Assembly: GCF_018613715.1 (NCBI RefSeq)
Contig: NZ_JAGGPT010000006.1
Location: forward strand, 62,001-126,000
Direction: 5' to 3'
From: Chryseobacterium sp. ISL-6
GTDB lineage: Bacteria > Bacteroidota > Bacteroidia > Flavobacteriales > Weeksellaceae
DNA length: 64,000 nucleotides
Shown here: positions 1 through 8,821 of the stretch, piece after piece
How positions within the stretch are numbered: the first letter of the stretch is position 1
Layout of the letters: each line of letters starts with the position of its first letter
Made by a program: the position numbers and the translations under genes
The notes under the pieces: model-generated
The model's input: the letters and a program-made list of their open reading frames with translations, nothing else
Database searches by the model: none
What the model was told of the DNA's origin: nothing

Positions 1-552
1 GAGTCATGTCAATCAACTGATGAATCCACTGATTTTGCATTATGTTTATTGATTTTCCTTTTTTATGCAGGACATGATAATATGATGAATTTTTTAGGAA
101 ACGGCTTTTTATCTCTTTACAATAATCAACACGTTTTTAATAAGTTAAAAAGCAATCCTCAACTTATTCCAAATTCTATCGATGAATTATTGAGATTTGA
201 CAGCCCTGTTCAGTTTTTTACAATGTACACAAAAAATGATATTATCATAAGAAATACAAAAATTTCAGCAGGTTGTCAAATTCTAGTTTGCGTCGGTTCT
301 GCTAATAGAGATCCCGAAAAATTTGAAAATCCGGATGAAATAAAGATTGATAGAAATCCTCAGCATCTAAGCTATGGTTTTGGAGCTTATAGATGTATTG
401 GAGCAAGGCTAGCTCAACTGCAATCTGCTACTGCAATAGAGGTTCTTGTAGAAAATCTAAGTATAGAAGATTTAAAAGTTTCAAATTTAGAATGGAAGAA
501 TGAACAATATATTCAGAGAGGACCTAAAAAATTATTGATAAGTACCAAATAG
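1..552 (+). CDS. Cytochrome P450, C-terminal part (5' end outside window)
   Basis: The frame is open from base 1, so these are the last ~183 residues of a P450 whose N-terminus lies off the window; the TTG at 49 is only internal. In order the sequence shows the I-helix oxygen-activation motif (FYAGHDN), the K-helix ExxR (DELLR), a meander region (RDPEKFENPD) and the heme-ligand loop SYGFGAYRCIGARLA with its Cys. P450s oxidise small molecules with O2 and two electrons from a redox partner; no partner gene is visible here. The I-helix has Asn where Thr is usual after the acidic residue, a variation seen in some tailoring P450s. The stop is one base before the next ORF, so it heads a five-gene operon ending in an acyltransferase-like gene, which suggests tailoring of a small molecule (inference). 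The substrate cannot be read. Confidence 0.9.
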   Translation, partial: ESCQSTDESTDFALCLLIFLFYAGHDNMMNFLGNGFLSLYNNQHVFNKLKSNPQLIPNSIDELLRFDSPVQFFTMYTKNDIIIRNTKISAGCQILVCVGSANRDPEKFENPDEIKIDRNPQHLSYGFGAYRCIGARLAQLQSATAIEVLVENLSIEDLKVSNLEWKNEQYIQRGPKKLLISTK

Positions 553-553
553 T

Positions 554-1207
554 ATGAAATTTAAATTATCAAAATATATAATTCTGAGTGATACTTTTAA
601 GGAAGGAGACGATGATAAAAAAATATCCAAAATTCTTTTTTCCTCAAGAAAAAAAATGGGTATTAAAATACATGCAGGATTAATTGACTTGTTGAATAAA
701 GGACTTTTTGATAAACTTCCGGATAATATTTTTTCGATGCTCATGCATTATGAAATTATAATACCTCAGGAAGAAAATGAAGAATTATATCTTTTAAATT
801 TAAAAAAAGTAGTCCTTAATCATAATAGCAGTAATCGAACTCATTCGGAAGATGTTTTACAACAAGGCAGTTTATATGAATTTTTAAATAAAGAACATTC
901 AAAGCTATTACAACTTATACATGATGGTATTTCATATGATTTTTTAGATGAAGAATACAATATGTCATTGATATACGTTCAGGAGAAAAATCTTAGTTTC
1001 ATACCAATTGATGAACCTGATATATCTAAAAATTATCATTACTATAAAGAAATGATTGAAAAATATTCAAGCAAAGATTCCTTCTTGCTACCTATAGATC
1101 AATATAAGGCATTTGGAGAGATTAAAAAAGAAGATCTAGATTTAATAATTGAGAATTTTAAATTAATGCTTCTATTAAAGTATAAAATTATAACTAAACA
1201 TGATTAA
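554..1207 (+). CDS. Unrecognised protein; N-terminus resembles a peptide-maturase recognition domain
   Basis: This is a 217-residue soluble protein with no signal peptide or membrane segment. Its ATG is one base after the P450 stop, so the two are translationally linked. Residues 1-80 (SKYIILSDTF, then KILFSSRKK, then HYEIIIPQEENEEL) read like the N-terminal domain that precedes the catalytic core in Bacteroidetes radical-SAM peptide maturases. No CxxxCxxC cluster or other catalytic motif follows, so it would be a stand-alone recognition or scaffold protein at most. The rest is Lys/Glu-rich and probably helical. The last 8 bases overlap the next gene. I do not recognise the family and the resemblance is weak pattern matching. 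The coding region is very AT-rich, like its operon neighbours. Confidence 0.6.
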   Translation: MKFKLSKYIILSDTFKEGDDDKKISKILFSSRKKMGIKIHAGLIDLLNKGLFDKLPDNIFSMLMHYEIIIPQEENEELYLLNLKKVVLNHNSSNRTHSEDVLQQGSLYEFLNKEHSKLLQLIHDGISYDFLDEEYNMSLIYVQEKNLSFIPIDEPDISKNYHYYKEMIEKYSSKDSFLLPIDQYKAFGEIKKEDLDLIIENFKLMLLLKYKIITKHD

Positions 1208-2015
1208 TAATAAAAATAGGCTTCAATGGCATAAAAATTCTCTTATTGAAAGAAGTGGATATGTTCTTTTTTATATGAATTCTTTGCGGGATCATCTGCC
1301 TATTGAGGATAGGCAAACACTTTATATGATTTCCAAATATTTTACTGATGCGGTGGAGTTTGCAAGAACTAATATTCATGCTGCTAAGTATTTTTTTGAA
1401 GTTGGAGAACACTATCAAAGCGAAATTCCAAAGGATAAAATTTTACTGAATAAACTGATTTTTAATTCTTACGACAGAGCAAAATCTTATTACTATTTTA
1501 AAATTAAAAATTATGATAAAGCAAATGAAAGGATAAATAATACTCTTGAAATTAATAAAAGTCTTAAAGAAAAATTTCCAATTTTGGTTTTTGATAGCAT
1601 TTCTCATTATCAGAATTTGTTAAAAGTACTTGTATTTCAGAATAAAAAAGAAGAAGCGAATACAATAATCTATGAGCTGGTAAAATTCTTATTGACCGGA
1701 AATACAGAATTAAGAACCTTGGAAAATTCCTTCCATGTTATTGGTGAAGATGTATTTCATGATTTTAAGCAATTTTTTCTTAATGAATTTATATTCAATT
1801 ATATGTTTTTAAATTCAGATTTTAATGATGCATTAAATAATCTCCTTACTCTTTATGAAAACCATAAAGAACTTTTCAAGAATGGACCAATATTCGATTT
1901 TTTAGAAGTATATCAATCCGATACTATTAATGAAAATATGCTTGAGTTTTTTAAAGAAAAATATGACAATTATTTTAGCGGTATTCCATTAAAAATACTT
2001 CAAGAAAAGTTATAG
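1200..2015 (+). CDS. Unrecognised alpha-helical (TPR-like) protein
   Basis: This 271-residue protein starts inside the previous gene (8-bp overlap), a tight operon arrangement. The sequence lacks a signal peptide and any obvious catalytic motif. It is almost entirely amphipathic helix with repeated aromatic and Lys/Glu spacing (for example KSYYYFKIKNYDKANERINN and QNLLKVLVFQNKKEEANTII), which resembles tetratricopeptide-type repeats (helix pairs A/Y...A..). A protein-protein interaction or scaffold role for the operon's product is plausible but is inference. No family is recognised. Confidence 0.6.
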   Translation: MINNKNRLQWHKNSLIERSGYVLFYMNSLRDHLPIEDRQTLYMISKYFTDAVEFARTNIHAAKYFFEVGEHYQSEIPKDKILLNKLIFNSYDRAKSYYYFKIKNYDKANERINNTLEINKSLKEKFPILVFDSISHYQNLLKVLVFQNKKEEANTIIYELVKFLLTGNTELRTLENSFHVIGEDVFHDFKQFFLNEFIFNYMFLNSDFNDALNNLLTLYENHKELFKNGPIFDFLEVYQSDTINENMLEFFKEKYDNYFSGIPLKILQEKL

Positions 2016-2060
2016 TATAATCTTTTTCACAATCCTTATTAATAAATTTAACATAAAATT

Positions 2061-4724
2061 ATGCGTGATTTTTTTAAGAAAATTATCACTTTTAGTGTAC
2101 TACTTTTACCATTATTTTTTTATTCTCAAAAAACACTTTCCGGTATTGTAAAAGACACTGATGGTTCACTAATTATCAGTGCAAGTGTTACTGTAGAAGA
2201 GCCAGGGAAAGATGTTGTTATTGCTTATGGTATCACCAATGCAAAAGGGGAATATAAAGTTATTTTTACTTCTACAGAACCAAGTATAGATGTGAAAATA
2301 AAAGCCTTTAATCATAAAACATTGGTTACAAAAATAAACAATGATAACCAAACGTATAATTTTACCATAGAAACAGAAGCTACCGAAATACAAGAAGTAA
2401 AGCTAAAAACAAAAATCATTACTAAAAGAGGAGATACTATTTCTTATGATTTAAAAGCATTTGAAAATAAGGCAGATAGAACTCTGGCTGATGTTCTTAA
2501 GAAAATTCCAGGAATAGAAGTAAATACTGACGGATCTGTTCTGTATCAAGGAACAGCTATTAATAAGTTTTATGTTAATGGTAAAGATCTAATGGAGGGT
2601 GGTTACGGAACTGTCAATAATTCACTTCCGAAAGATGCAGTACAGAAAGTGGAGGTTATGGAAAATCATCAGCCTGTAAAAATTCTTCAGAATAAAGTTC
2701 CTTCGGAACAGGCAGCGATCAATGTAAAATTAAAAAGCAAAATTACAATGACAGGACGCGGAGAAGTAGGGAGTGGTTTTGGAGATCCCTGGCTTTGGAA
2801 TGTAAAGCTTACTCCCATGTTTTTTGGACAGAAAAATCAATGGGTTGTAAATTATAAGACCAACAATACAGGGGAAAGTGTAGAAAAAGAAGGTAATATA
2901 TTGGCTTTTGGAAGCAGTTGGGAAGGAAGAAGGATCAATACTACACAAAATAACTGGTTAAATGTAGATGCAGCATCCATACCTAATCTTCCAGAGAAAA
3001 GATATTTAATGAATAACGTTCATTATTTATCTGCAAATTTGCTTACAAATCCTTTTAAAAATAAAGAATGGGAACTAAAAGCAAATGTCAATTATACTAA
3101 TAATATAATAACGAGAGAATCCTATTCAGATACACACTATTTTCAGATAGACAATCATATAATTAGTAATATTTTAAATCATTTATCCACAGATAAGGCA
3201 AAAGGAGAGATTGTTTTCACCAAAAACGCTGAAAAAGGGTTCTTTAAGAATACAACTACATTTACTCAGTTCTGGAACGTAGATAAAGCTGTAGCGTATA
3301 GAAGTTCCAGTAACACTTCGATACAAGGAAATGAAACTGTCGAATCTCCTACTACCTCTTTCCAAAATTCATTAAGTGCAATAATTCCATGGAAACAAAA
3401 ATTGGTAAATGTAAAGTCTTATATCAATTACCAAAAAGATAATCAAACTTTAGACATAACACCAAAAGATTATGCAAGCGTAATATCTAATAATATTACT
3501 TCTTATAATGTTCTCCAAGCCTTGAAAATGAATACATTTCAGGCGGTTCATTCAGTTAATATTAGTTTTACACAAAAGGCTTGGACCTTCACCCCTGAAA
3601 TTGGATTAGATCATCTTACAACACAGATGACCTCAAATATTTCCACTCTTAAAGAAAATCCTAATGACTATACTAATAATATAAAATACATAAACTCTAG
3701 ACCATATGCTTCATTAGACATAAATTATAAAATGAATGCTTGGATGTTATATTTAAGAGCACCAGTTAATTTTAACAGTATTACTTCTGAAGATCCTATA
3801 AGAAATGTAATAAGATCTTTATCTAAAACAACTTTTGAACCAAATCTCTTTGCTCAATATTCATTTGCATCTTTTTGGAAAGCATCGATGAGCGGAGGAA
3901 TTAATTATACTTTTGGAGATATCAGTGATATATATGCAGGCTATATATTATCAAACCCTATCTATTTGTCTAAAACGAATTCTGATAACCCTGTTAAAGA
4001 AATAAAAAACAAAAATATCGGTGGAAAAATAGAATACAGGAACCCTCTTAATAATATTTTCTTTAATCTAGGATATCGCTATTCCCACAGTACGAAAAAT
4101 TTAATTGCCAGTATACAAAATCAACAGGATGGTTCTGTAATAACAGAATATGATATACTTAAAAACAGAAACTATTCAAATAATTATTTTGGAGAGTTCG
4201 GAAAATACTTTCCAAAATTTAAAACAAATTCTTCTATCAGCTACAACAAGATAGAATCTGTTGGATTGCAAAAAATAAATGATGATTTGAAAGATGTAAC
4301 AACCAACTCTCAAAATATTGGGTTTAAATTTAATAATGCATATTTCAGCTTGTTGAGTTTAGACTATACACTTACTTACGTATGGGCAAAACAGAAAGGG
4401 TTCAGCAGTAAAGAAATTAGTAATAAAGGATTTAATCATAATTTAAATCTGTTTATTTATCCTATCAAAAATCATACTATTGGATTTAATTGGGATCAGA
4501 TAAATTCAAGCGATATAAATTCCACCTATAGAAATGCATTCTATGATATTTCCTATCAGTATACATGGGCTAAGAAGAAAATAGATTTTGAACTGAAATG
4601 GCTAAATGTTGGGAATCGAAAAGTTTTTGAGATGTACAGTTTAGATGCTGCTTCAGAATTGTATTCAAAGATACAACTTCGTCCGCGACAGGTAATACTT
4701 ACAGTGAAATTTAATTTTAAATAA
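2061..4724 (+). CDS. TonB-dependent receptor-like outer-membrane beta-barrel protein
   Basis: This 887-residue outer-membrane protein starts with a signal peptide (residues 1-22, FSVLLLPLFFYSQ), then a CarboxypepD_reg-like domain (about 24-105: GIVKDTDG, then AYGITNAKGEYKV). A plug-type domain follows (about 120-235: ADVLKKIPGIEV, then FYVNGKDLMEGG), then a long beta-barrel of alternating aromatic strands ending in VILTVKFNFK. This matches the Bacteroidetes 'outer membrane beta-barrel' receptors that often accompany GLPGLI proteins; one is encoded at 10165-11076. Its place between small-molecule genes suggests import or export of the operon's product or a ligand (inference). No classic TonB box is obvious. 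It begins 45 bp after the previous gene and ends 10 bp before the next. Confidence 0.85.
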   Translation: MRDFFKKIITFSVLLLPLFFYSQKTLSGIVKDTDGSLIISASVTVEEPGKDVVIAYGITNAKGEYKVIFTSTEPSIDVKIKAFNHKTLVTKINNDNQTYNFTIETEATEIQEVKLKTKIITKRGDTISYDLKAFENKADRTLADVLKKIPGIEVNTDGSVLYQGTAINKFYVNGKDLMEGGYGTVNNSLPKDAVQKVEVMENHQPVKILQNKVPSEQAAINVKLKSKITMTGRGEVGSGFGDPWLWNVKLTPMFFGQKNQWVVNYKTNNTGESVEKEGNILAFGSSWEGRRINTTQNNWLNVDAASIPNLPEKRYLMNNVHYLSANLLTNPFKNKEWELKANVNYTNNIITRESYSDTHYFQIDNHIISNILNHLSTDKAKGEIVFTKNAEKGFFKNTTTFTQFWNVDKAVAYRSSSNTSIQGNETVESPTTSFQNSLSAIIPWKQKLVNVKSYINYQKDNQTLDITPKDYASVISNNITSYNVLQALKMNTFQAVHSVNISFTQKAWTFTPEIGLDHLTTQMTSNISTLKENPNDYTNNIKYINSRPYASLDINYKMNAWMLYLRAPVNFNSITSEDPIRNVIRSLSKTTFEPNLFAQYSFASFWKASMSGGINYTFGDISDIYAGYILSNPIYLSKTNSDNPVKEIKNKNIGGKIEYRNPLNNIFFNLGYRYSHSTKNLIASIQNQQDGSVITEYDILKNRNYSNNYFGEFGKYFPKFKTNSSISYNKIESVGLQKINDDLKDVTTNSQNIGFKFNNAYFSLLSLDYTLTYVWAKQKGFSSKEISNKGFNHNLNLFIYPIKNHTIGFNWDQINSSDINSTYRNAFYDISYQYTWAKKKIDFELKWLNVGNRKVFEMYSLDAASELYSKIQLRPRQVILTVKFNFK

Positions 4725-4734
4725 TCAGAACATA

Positions 4735-5646
4735 ATGACAAAATACGCTATCCTATTTGCTCCTGCGGTTCTTTCTCATGATATGAAAGACTATAAATTA
4801 TTATATAGATATAATGATTTCGTAAAAAAAAGATTTGATGAAACATCATTTTTAACAGGTATTCCCGTCAATGTGCTTTTGAAGGATCAGGAAAATACTA
4901 CTGATTTTTCTCATTTCCAAATAGTAAAATTTGGTTTATTTGCCGGAATGATGGGTATAGCAGAACACATATGCTCGCTAGAAAAAAACTCTCCTTTCAT
5001 TAGTGGAGGAATAAGTTTGGGAGATTTGAATGCAATATGTTTAGCAGGCGCAGTCAAATTTGAAGACGCAATTAATATCTTGAAAATAAGAAAGGAATCA
5101 GAAGGTGACAAAGAAGCAGTAGCTCTTACCTATGTTGATAAAGATGAAGATTATCAATACTATAACAAATTTCCAAATATGAATATTGCAGTAAATTTCG
5201 GAATGGTTGATACTGGCTTAAGAAGAATGTTAATGTTGTCAGGTGAAAGAGAAGTATTAGAAACAATAGGAAGGCAAGGTCCGGCAGAAATTAATATTAT
5301 GCCTAAGGAAATGTGCCGGGCTGCTCTCCATTCTAAATTTAGAAATTATGTAGCCGAAGAAACAAGGACTTACTTAGAAAGCAATACAATAAATGATCCT
5401 GCGTTTCTAATAGCTAGTGCTGTGAAAAGGTTTGATATTATAAAAGAAAAAGAAATGATAAGAGAAAACGTCATAGTGAGTGAAACAAATACATTGGATC
5501 TTAATCATTTAATTAAACAAGTTGAGTCAACAAATGTTGATAAAATTTTCTGTGTTGGTCCTTTTTTGAGAGATTTAAATATAAATTTTAAATCAAGTAT
5601 AAGTGTTGAGTATTTGGATAAAAAAAACATGATTCATTTATTGTAA
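4735..5646 (+). CDS. FabD-like (malonyl/acyl-CoA:ACP) acyltransferase-domain protein
   Basis: This 303-residue protein has the length of FabD. The nucleophile elbow reads GISLGD (Ser94), corresponding to the GHSxGE motif with His replaced by Ile and Glu by Asp. R119 (ILKIRK) lies at the substrate-carboxylate Arg position, and H199 (AALHSKF) at the catalytic-His position (AFHS in FabD). The Ser-His dyad is therefore kept although the elbow is degenerate, so activity is likely but the donor or acceptor may be unusual. FabD family enzymes move malonyl or other acyl groups from CoA to an acyl carrier protein; no ACP or ketosynthase is visible. It is last in the plus-strand operon with the P450. 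A divergent acyltransferase of a specialised pathway is the best reading; an inactive partner is the alternative. Confidence 0.7.
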   Translation: MTKYAILFAPAVLSHDMKDYKLLYRYNDFVKKRFDETSFLTGIPVNVLLKDQENTTDFSHFQIVKFGLFAGMMGIAEHICSLEKNSPFISGGISLGDLNAICLAGAVKFEDAINILKIRKESEGDKEAVALTYVDKDEDYQYYNKFPNMNIAVNFGMVDTGLRRMLMLSGEREVLETIGRQGPAEINIMPKEMCRAALHSKFRNYVAEETRTYLESNTINDPAFLIASAVKRFDIIKEKEMIRENVIVSETNTLDLNHLIKQVESTNVDKIFCVGPFLRDLNINFKSSISVEYLDKKNMIHLL

Positions 5647-5715
5647 TTGCATTATCATTTTATATAGATTTATGACACTTCTAGAATAGTTTCATAAATT
5701 ATATTGATTGTCCGT

Positions 5716-6948
5716 CTATTTTAAAAGTTCATTTAAGCCATACTGATCAAATAGCAGTTTTCCTATTTCAAGTTTAGACCAGCCCTCTTTCAGTTTATAG
5801 GTAAATGATAGATGATTATTATCAAGAAAACATTCTAAATTCAGCAATAAAACATTCTTATTTTCTGTTAAATGATTTTCGATAAGATTTAAATGTGTGG
5901 AAAAAATAAACAGGGAATTTTTAAATTTAGATAAACCATTCACTGTTTTGACGGTAATCTGTGCTGCATCATTGATGTTGGTTCCGCTGAATACTTCATC
6001 AAACACAACGAAACAGTTTTTAGATTTTAGTTCTAATAAAACGCTCTTTACATTCATAATTTCCTGAGCGAAATGGCTGTAACCTTCTTTAAGATTATCA
6101 TTAACAGAAAAATATAGGAAAATACTGTCATAAAAAGGAATATTACAGTATTTAGCCGGAACGGCAATTCCCAGGTGAGCAAGTAGAACAATAATACTAA
6201 TCGACTTCATTGTGGTAGATTTTCCCGACATATTTGCTCCTGTGAAGACAAGTGTATTTTTATTCTTTATATCTAAAGTATTTTTAACAGCTTTTTCCAG
6301 GTCTAAATGGTAGAAATCTTCAGTTATAAAAGTATTTTCAGAATTAAACTGAGGAAATACCAAATTGTTCAGCTTAATTCCCTTTGCAATACTGGAATAC
6401 ACATCAAACATGTAAAAAAAATCCCAGAATAAGTCAAAATTTCCTTTCTCAATTTCGGGTGCAATTTTGATAAGAATATTTTTTCTTTGCTTAAAATCAA
6501 GCTCTTTATTATAAAACTCATTAATGGGCAATGATTCGATGAAGGCAATCATTTTTTCAACCTCATAAAAATATTCTAAACAGGTTTCTTTCTTTTGGAA
6601 ATTTTTTAATAGCAATCCAAAATGATAAAAGAAGTCAATCAACAAAGAAATATTAGTATTGATTTCTTTAAAATATTCACGATAGGTAAGGCTTGTAAAA
6701 TAATTATATTGACTGGCATCAATTTCATCCAGAAATTTTTGAATTGCAGAAACTCTGTTTTCTCTAATCTCATAATGATCAACAATATGAAAATTATCTA
6801 AGAATAGCTTCAATTTTTGTTGGACATAAAGTGTCTGATTTTTATTAAAAGATTTTTGAGTGAAAAATGATATTAAATACTGCTTAGATTTTCTTGTCTT
6901 AGTGAAATTAAAATAGGCTATTATTTCAGAAAGGTTTCCATGACTCAT
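5716..6948 (-). CDS. MutS-related ATPase (clamp plus ATPase domains only)
   Basis: This 410-residue protein is convergent with the acyltransferase gene. The C-terminal half is a MutS domain V: Walker A TGANMSGKSTT (about residue 240), Walker B CFVVFDEVFSGTN (about 325-338) and the FSTHLNLIE switch region. The N-terminal 230 residues are helical, like the lever/clamp (domain III). The mismatch-recognition domain I (Phe-x-Glu) and the connector are absent, so it is not a canonical mismatch-repair MutS (~860 aa). It also lacks the Smr nuclease tail of MutS2. Such stand-alone MutS-like ATPases occur in Bacteroidetes accessory regions with unknown function; DNA-junction binding is an inference. 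Confidence 0.8.
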   Translation of the reverse strand: MSHGNLSEIIAYFNFTKTRKSKQYLISFFTQKSFNKNQTLYVQQKLKLFLDNFHIVDHYEIRENRVSAIQKFLDEIDASQYNYFTSLTYREYFKEINTNISLLIDFFYHFGLLLKNFQKKETCLEYFYEVEKMIAFIESLPINEFYNKELDFKQRKNILIKIAPEIEKGNFDLFWDFFYMFDVYSSIAKGIKLNNLVFPQFNSENTFITEDFYHLDLEKAVKNTLDIKNKNTLVFTGANMSGKSTTMKSISIIVLLAHLGIAVPAKYCNIPFYDSIFLYFSVNDNLKEGYSHFAQEIMNVKSVLLELKSKNCFVVFDEVFSGTNINDAAQITVKTVNGLSKFKNSLFIFSTHLNLIENHLTENKNVLLLNLECFLDNNHLSFTYKLKEGWSKLEIGKLLFDQYGLNELLK

Positions 6949-7125
6949 TTATGTTGATATTTATATTTGTAAAACTATGTATTTAAATCTCAAGCATGTT
7001 TTAAAAAAATCCTAAAATTATTGTCAGACAATATTTGTTTACAATTTTTATAGACATTTATCTGTTTTTATAATCTTATCCGCTGAACCAAACGGTTCTT
7101 TTATGAAGGTCCATCTATAAATTAA

Positions 7126-7233
7126 ATTGAAGAAAAAGTTATCTATCAAAACGGAAACTTTACATTCAACAAATTATGGGTATGGCGATCTAAAGAAGGA
7201 AATTGGAAAGTTTTAAATCTGGTTGAAAATTAA
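7126..7233 (+). pseudogene. C-terminal remnant of an NTF2/SnoaL-like protein
   Basis: A 35-codon open stretch following an in-frame TAA ends with residues reading FTFNKLWVWRSKEGNWKV and a TAA at 7231. The pattern F-x-x-LWVW-(K/R)-x-x-G-x-WKVL is typical of the C-terminal beta strands of DUF4440/SnoaL-like NTF2-fold proteins. The N-terminal ~90 residues expected for the family are missing upstream, so this is a decayed fragment. It directly abuts the broken gene that starts at 7234. Confidence 0.5.
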
Positions 7234-7688
7234 ATGAATACCGCTGAGAAACTACTTGAAGCTATAAATGAACAGGCAGAATTATTTTTAATTGAAAATG
7301 GAGAGTTTGCTCCGTATCGCACATACAAGAGCAAACGGAGATTTAATCTATATTGGAGCTTATTCAGAAGGAAAATGTATGATCTTTTGTTAACCGGATT
7401 TTATGACGATTTAAAAGATGAAGATATAAGAATTTGCGCTATTGGTCTGGACGACATCAGGGAAAGGATGTTTTAATAGTTGAATTTATTTTATCTCCAG
7501 AAGACATATATAAATTCATGTATCCTTATATTTTGGAAAACAAGAAAGTAACTTTTGGGTAACAAATTAATTATAGCAAAGATCTTTTTTAGTCTCTGAA
7601 TTGGGAAAACACTTCATATTATGTCATTTTTGAAGTCCTAAAAATTGAACACAAATTAGAATGGAAATATATACATAAATTTATATAA
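7234..7688 (+). pseudogene. Broken gene for an unrecognised ~150-residue protein (frameshift plus two stops)
   Basis: The intact 80-codon start (from 7234) ends at 7476 because of an apparent one-base loss in the GGG run at 7460-7462. Reading the shifted frame restores a coherent continuation (GKDVLIVEFILSPEDIYKF) to a TAA at 7560. The same frame goes on through a TAG at 7590 with another coherent stretch (SLNWENTSYYVIFEVLKIE) to a final TAA at 7686. One frameshift and two nonsense codons in a frame that still reads as protein indicate a decayed gene of about 151 codons rather than a sequencing slip. The N-terminus is amphipathic and the C-terminus aromatic and charged. No family is recognised; a small immunity-type or housekeeping cargo protein is possible but unsupported. 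Confidence 0.55.
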
Positions 7689-7717
7689 TGGACTTTTTTA
7701 AAGGTAGGACTATCCAT

Positions 7718-8821
7718 TTATTTCTGTACAGAATGCAGATTGTAATGCGCTAAAACTATTTGTTTTAAAGGGTTTTTGCTCCAATCTTCCCACACTCCAA
7801 GATAAGGATCATAGCCGCATTTTAAAGGCTTAGAATTATCCCTGCCTTGGGTGTCAAATGAATTTTTTTCAGTATAAGCTCTGCAGTCCGTGCATACATA
7901 TCTAAATTCACACTCGCGGCAGATATTGATTTGGTCCTTGTTCATATTCCAATATTCCCTAAAGCTTTGAGATACTGCAACATCTCTTAAGTTTGTTGTT
8001 TTTACATGACCGAAATTTGCAGGCATAGCTGGGCAATTCTTGATATTACCATGAATATCAATCGCAATTTTTTTATGAAGACAGGAATTATGGTTGACTG
8101 CTTCAGTATACTTAGGTAGATTTATACTAAAGTTTTTGAGATCTATTTTTCCACAGTGAGAAAAATTGTTAATTTCTTTTGTCACAAATTGTCGATGAAA
8201 AAGAATGTTTTTAGTTTGATTCCACTGTTCAATTGAATCAAAGGGTGATGAAGTAAAGACCATTTTGCAGACCTGTGGACAATCTGGGTTGATTCTCATG
8301 AAGAATGTATCATTAAGACCTTCATGCCACTTTGAAATCATTTCGATGGATTTGATTCTATTTTGAGGGATCTGCTCGAAAATTTCTAAAAAACACCATT
8401 CATTGATCTGCTCATAAAAAACAATGGAAATGTCGAAACAACCTAAATCTTCCAATTGAGATAGGTAATCCCTTAAGTAATAGATTGAACTTAATTTAAG
8501 TTCTATAATCGCATTTGTGATTTCAGATGGTACAAAAAACTCAGTGGACATAGCTGGAAAACAAGAAAATAGTTCAGCAGAACAATAAATACCAAATTCA
8601 TTATTTATCATGTAATCAAGATTAGCGTCAATGATTGATTGTTCGTCTTCAGGGTATTTTTGCTTTACTTCTGCTACTGTTTTCCCGGTGTCAAGCTCTG
8701 ATAAAAATTCTGAAAAATCAAGAGGTAAAAATTCGATTTTCCCGCGTTCAATATCATGAAGAACAGCATTTACCTTACCCTTTATGATTTTTATGTTCGG
8801 AAATAACTTAAAATAGTTCAT
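7718..8821 (-). CDS. Grasp-with-spasm system SPASM-domain peptide maturase
   Basis: This 367-residue protein is the last gene of the RiPP operon. The C-terminal third is a SPASM domain with Cys at about residues 247, 263, 301, 304, 310, 313 and 335 (SCLHKK, GNIKNC, ICRECEFRYVCTDC, KCGYDP), which in other families bind auxiliary iron-sulfur clusters. No radical-SAM CxxxCxxC is seen in the N-terminal two thirds, in keeping with the 'SPASM with ATP-grasp' family, which lacks a recognisable SAM-cluster motif. The start codon overlaps the preceding 59-residue gene by ATGA, so the two are translationally coupled. It probably acts on the peptide encoded at 9931-10155 together with the ATP-grasp enzyme. 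The chemistry of this family is not established to my knowledge. Confidence 0.85.
   Translation of the reverse strand: MNYFKLFPNIKIIKGKVNAVLHDIERGKIEFLPLDFSEFLSELDTGKTVAEVKQKYPEDEQSIIDANLDYMINNEFGIYCSAELFSCFPAMSTEFFVPSEITNAIIELKLSSIYYLRDYLSQLEDLGCFDISIVFYEQINEWCFLEIFEQIPQNRIKSIEMISKWHEGLNDTFFMRINPDCPQVCKMVFTSSPFDSIEQWNQTKNILFHRQFVTKEINNFSHCGKIDLKNFSINLPKYTEAVNHNSCLHKKIAIDIHGNIKNCPAMPANFGHVKTTNLRDVAVSQSFREYWNMNKDQINICRECEFRYVCTDCRAYTEKNSFDTQGRDNSKPLKCGYDPYLGVWEDWSKNPLKQIVLAHYNLHSVQK

Noticed and set aside
7718..8821. Radical SAM enzyme
   Set aside because: A SPASM cysteine set is present but no CxxxCxxC motif is seen in the N-terminal part.
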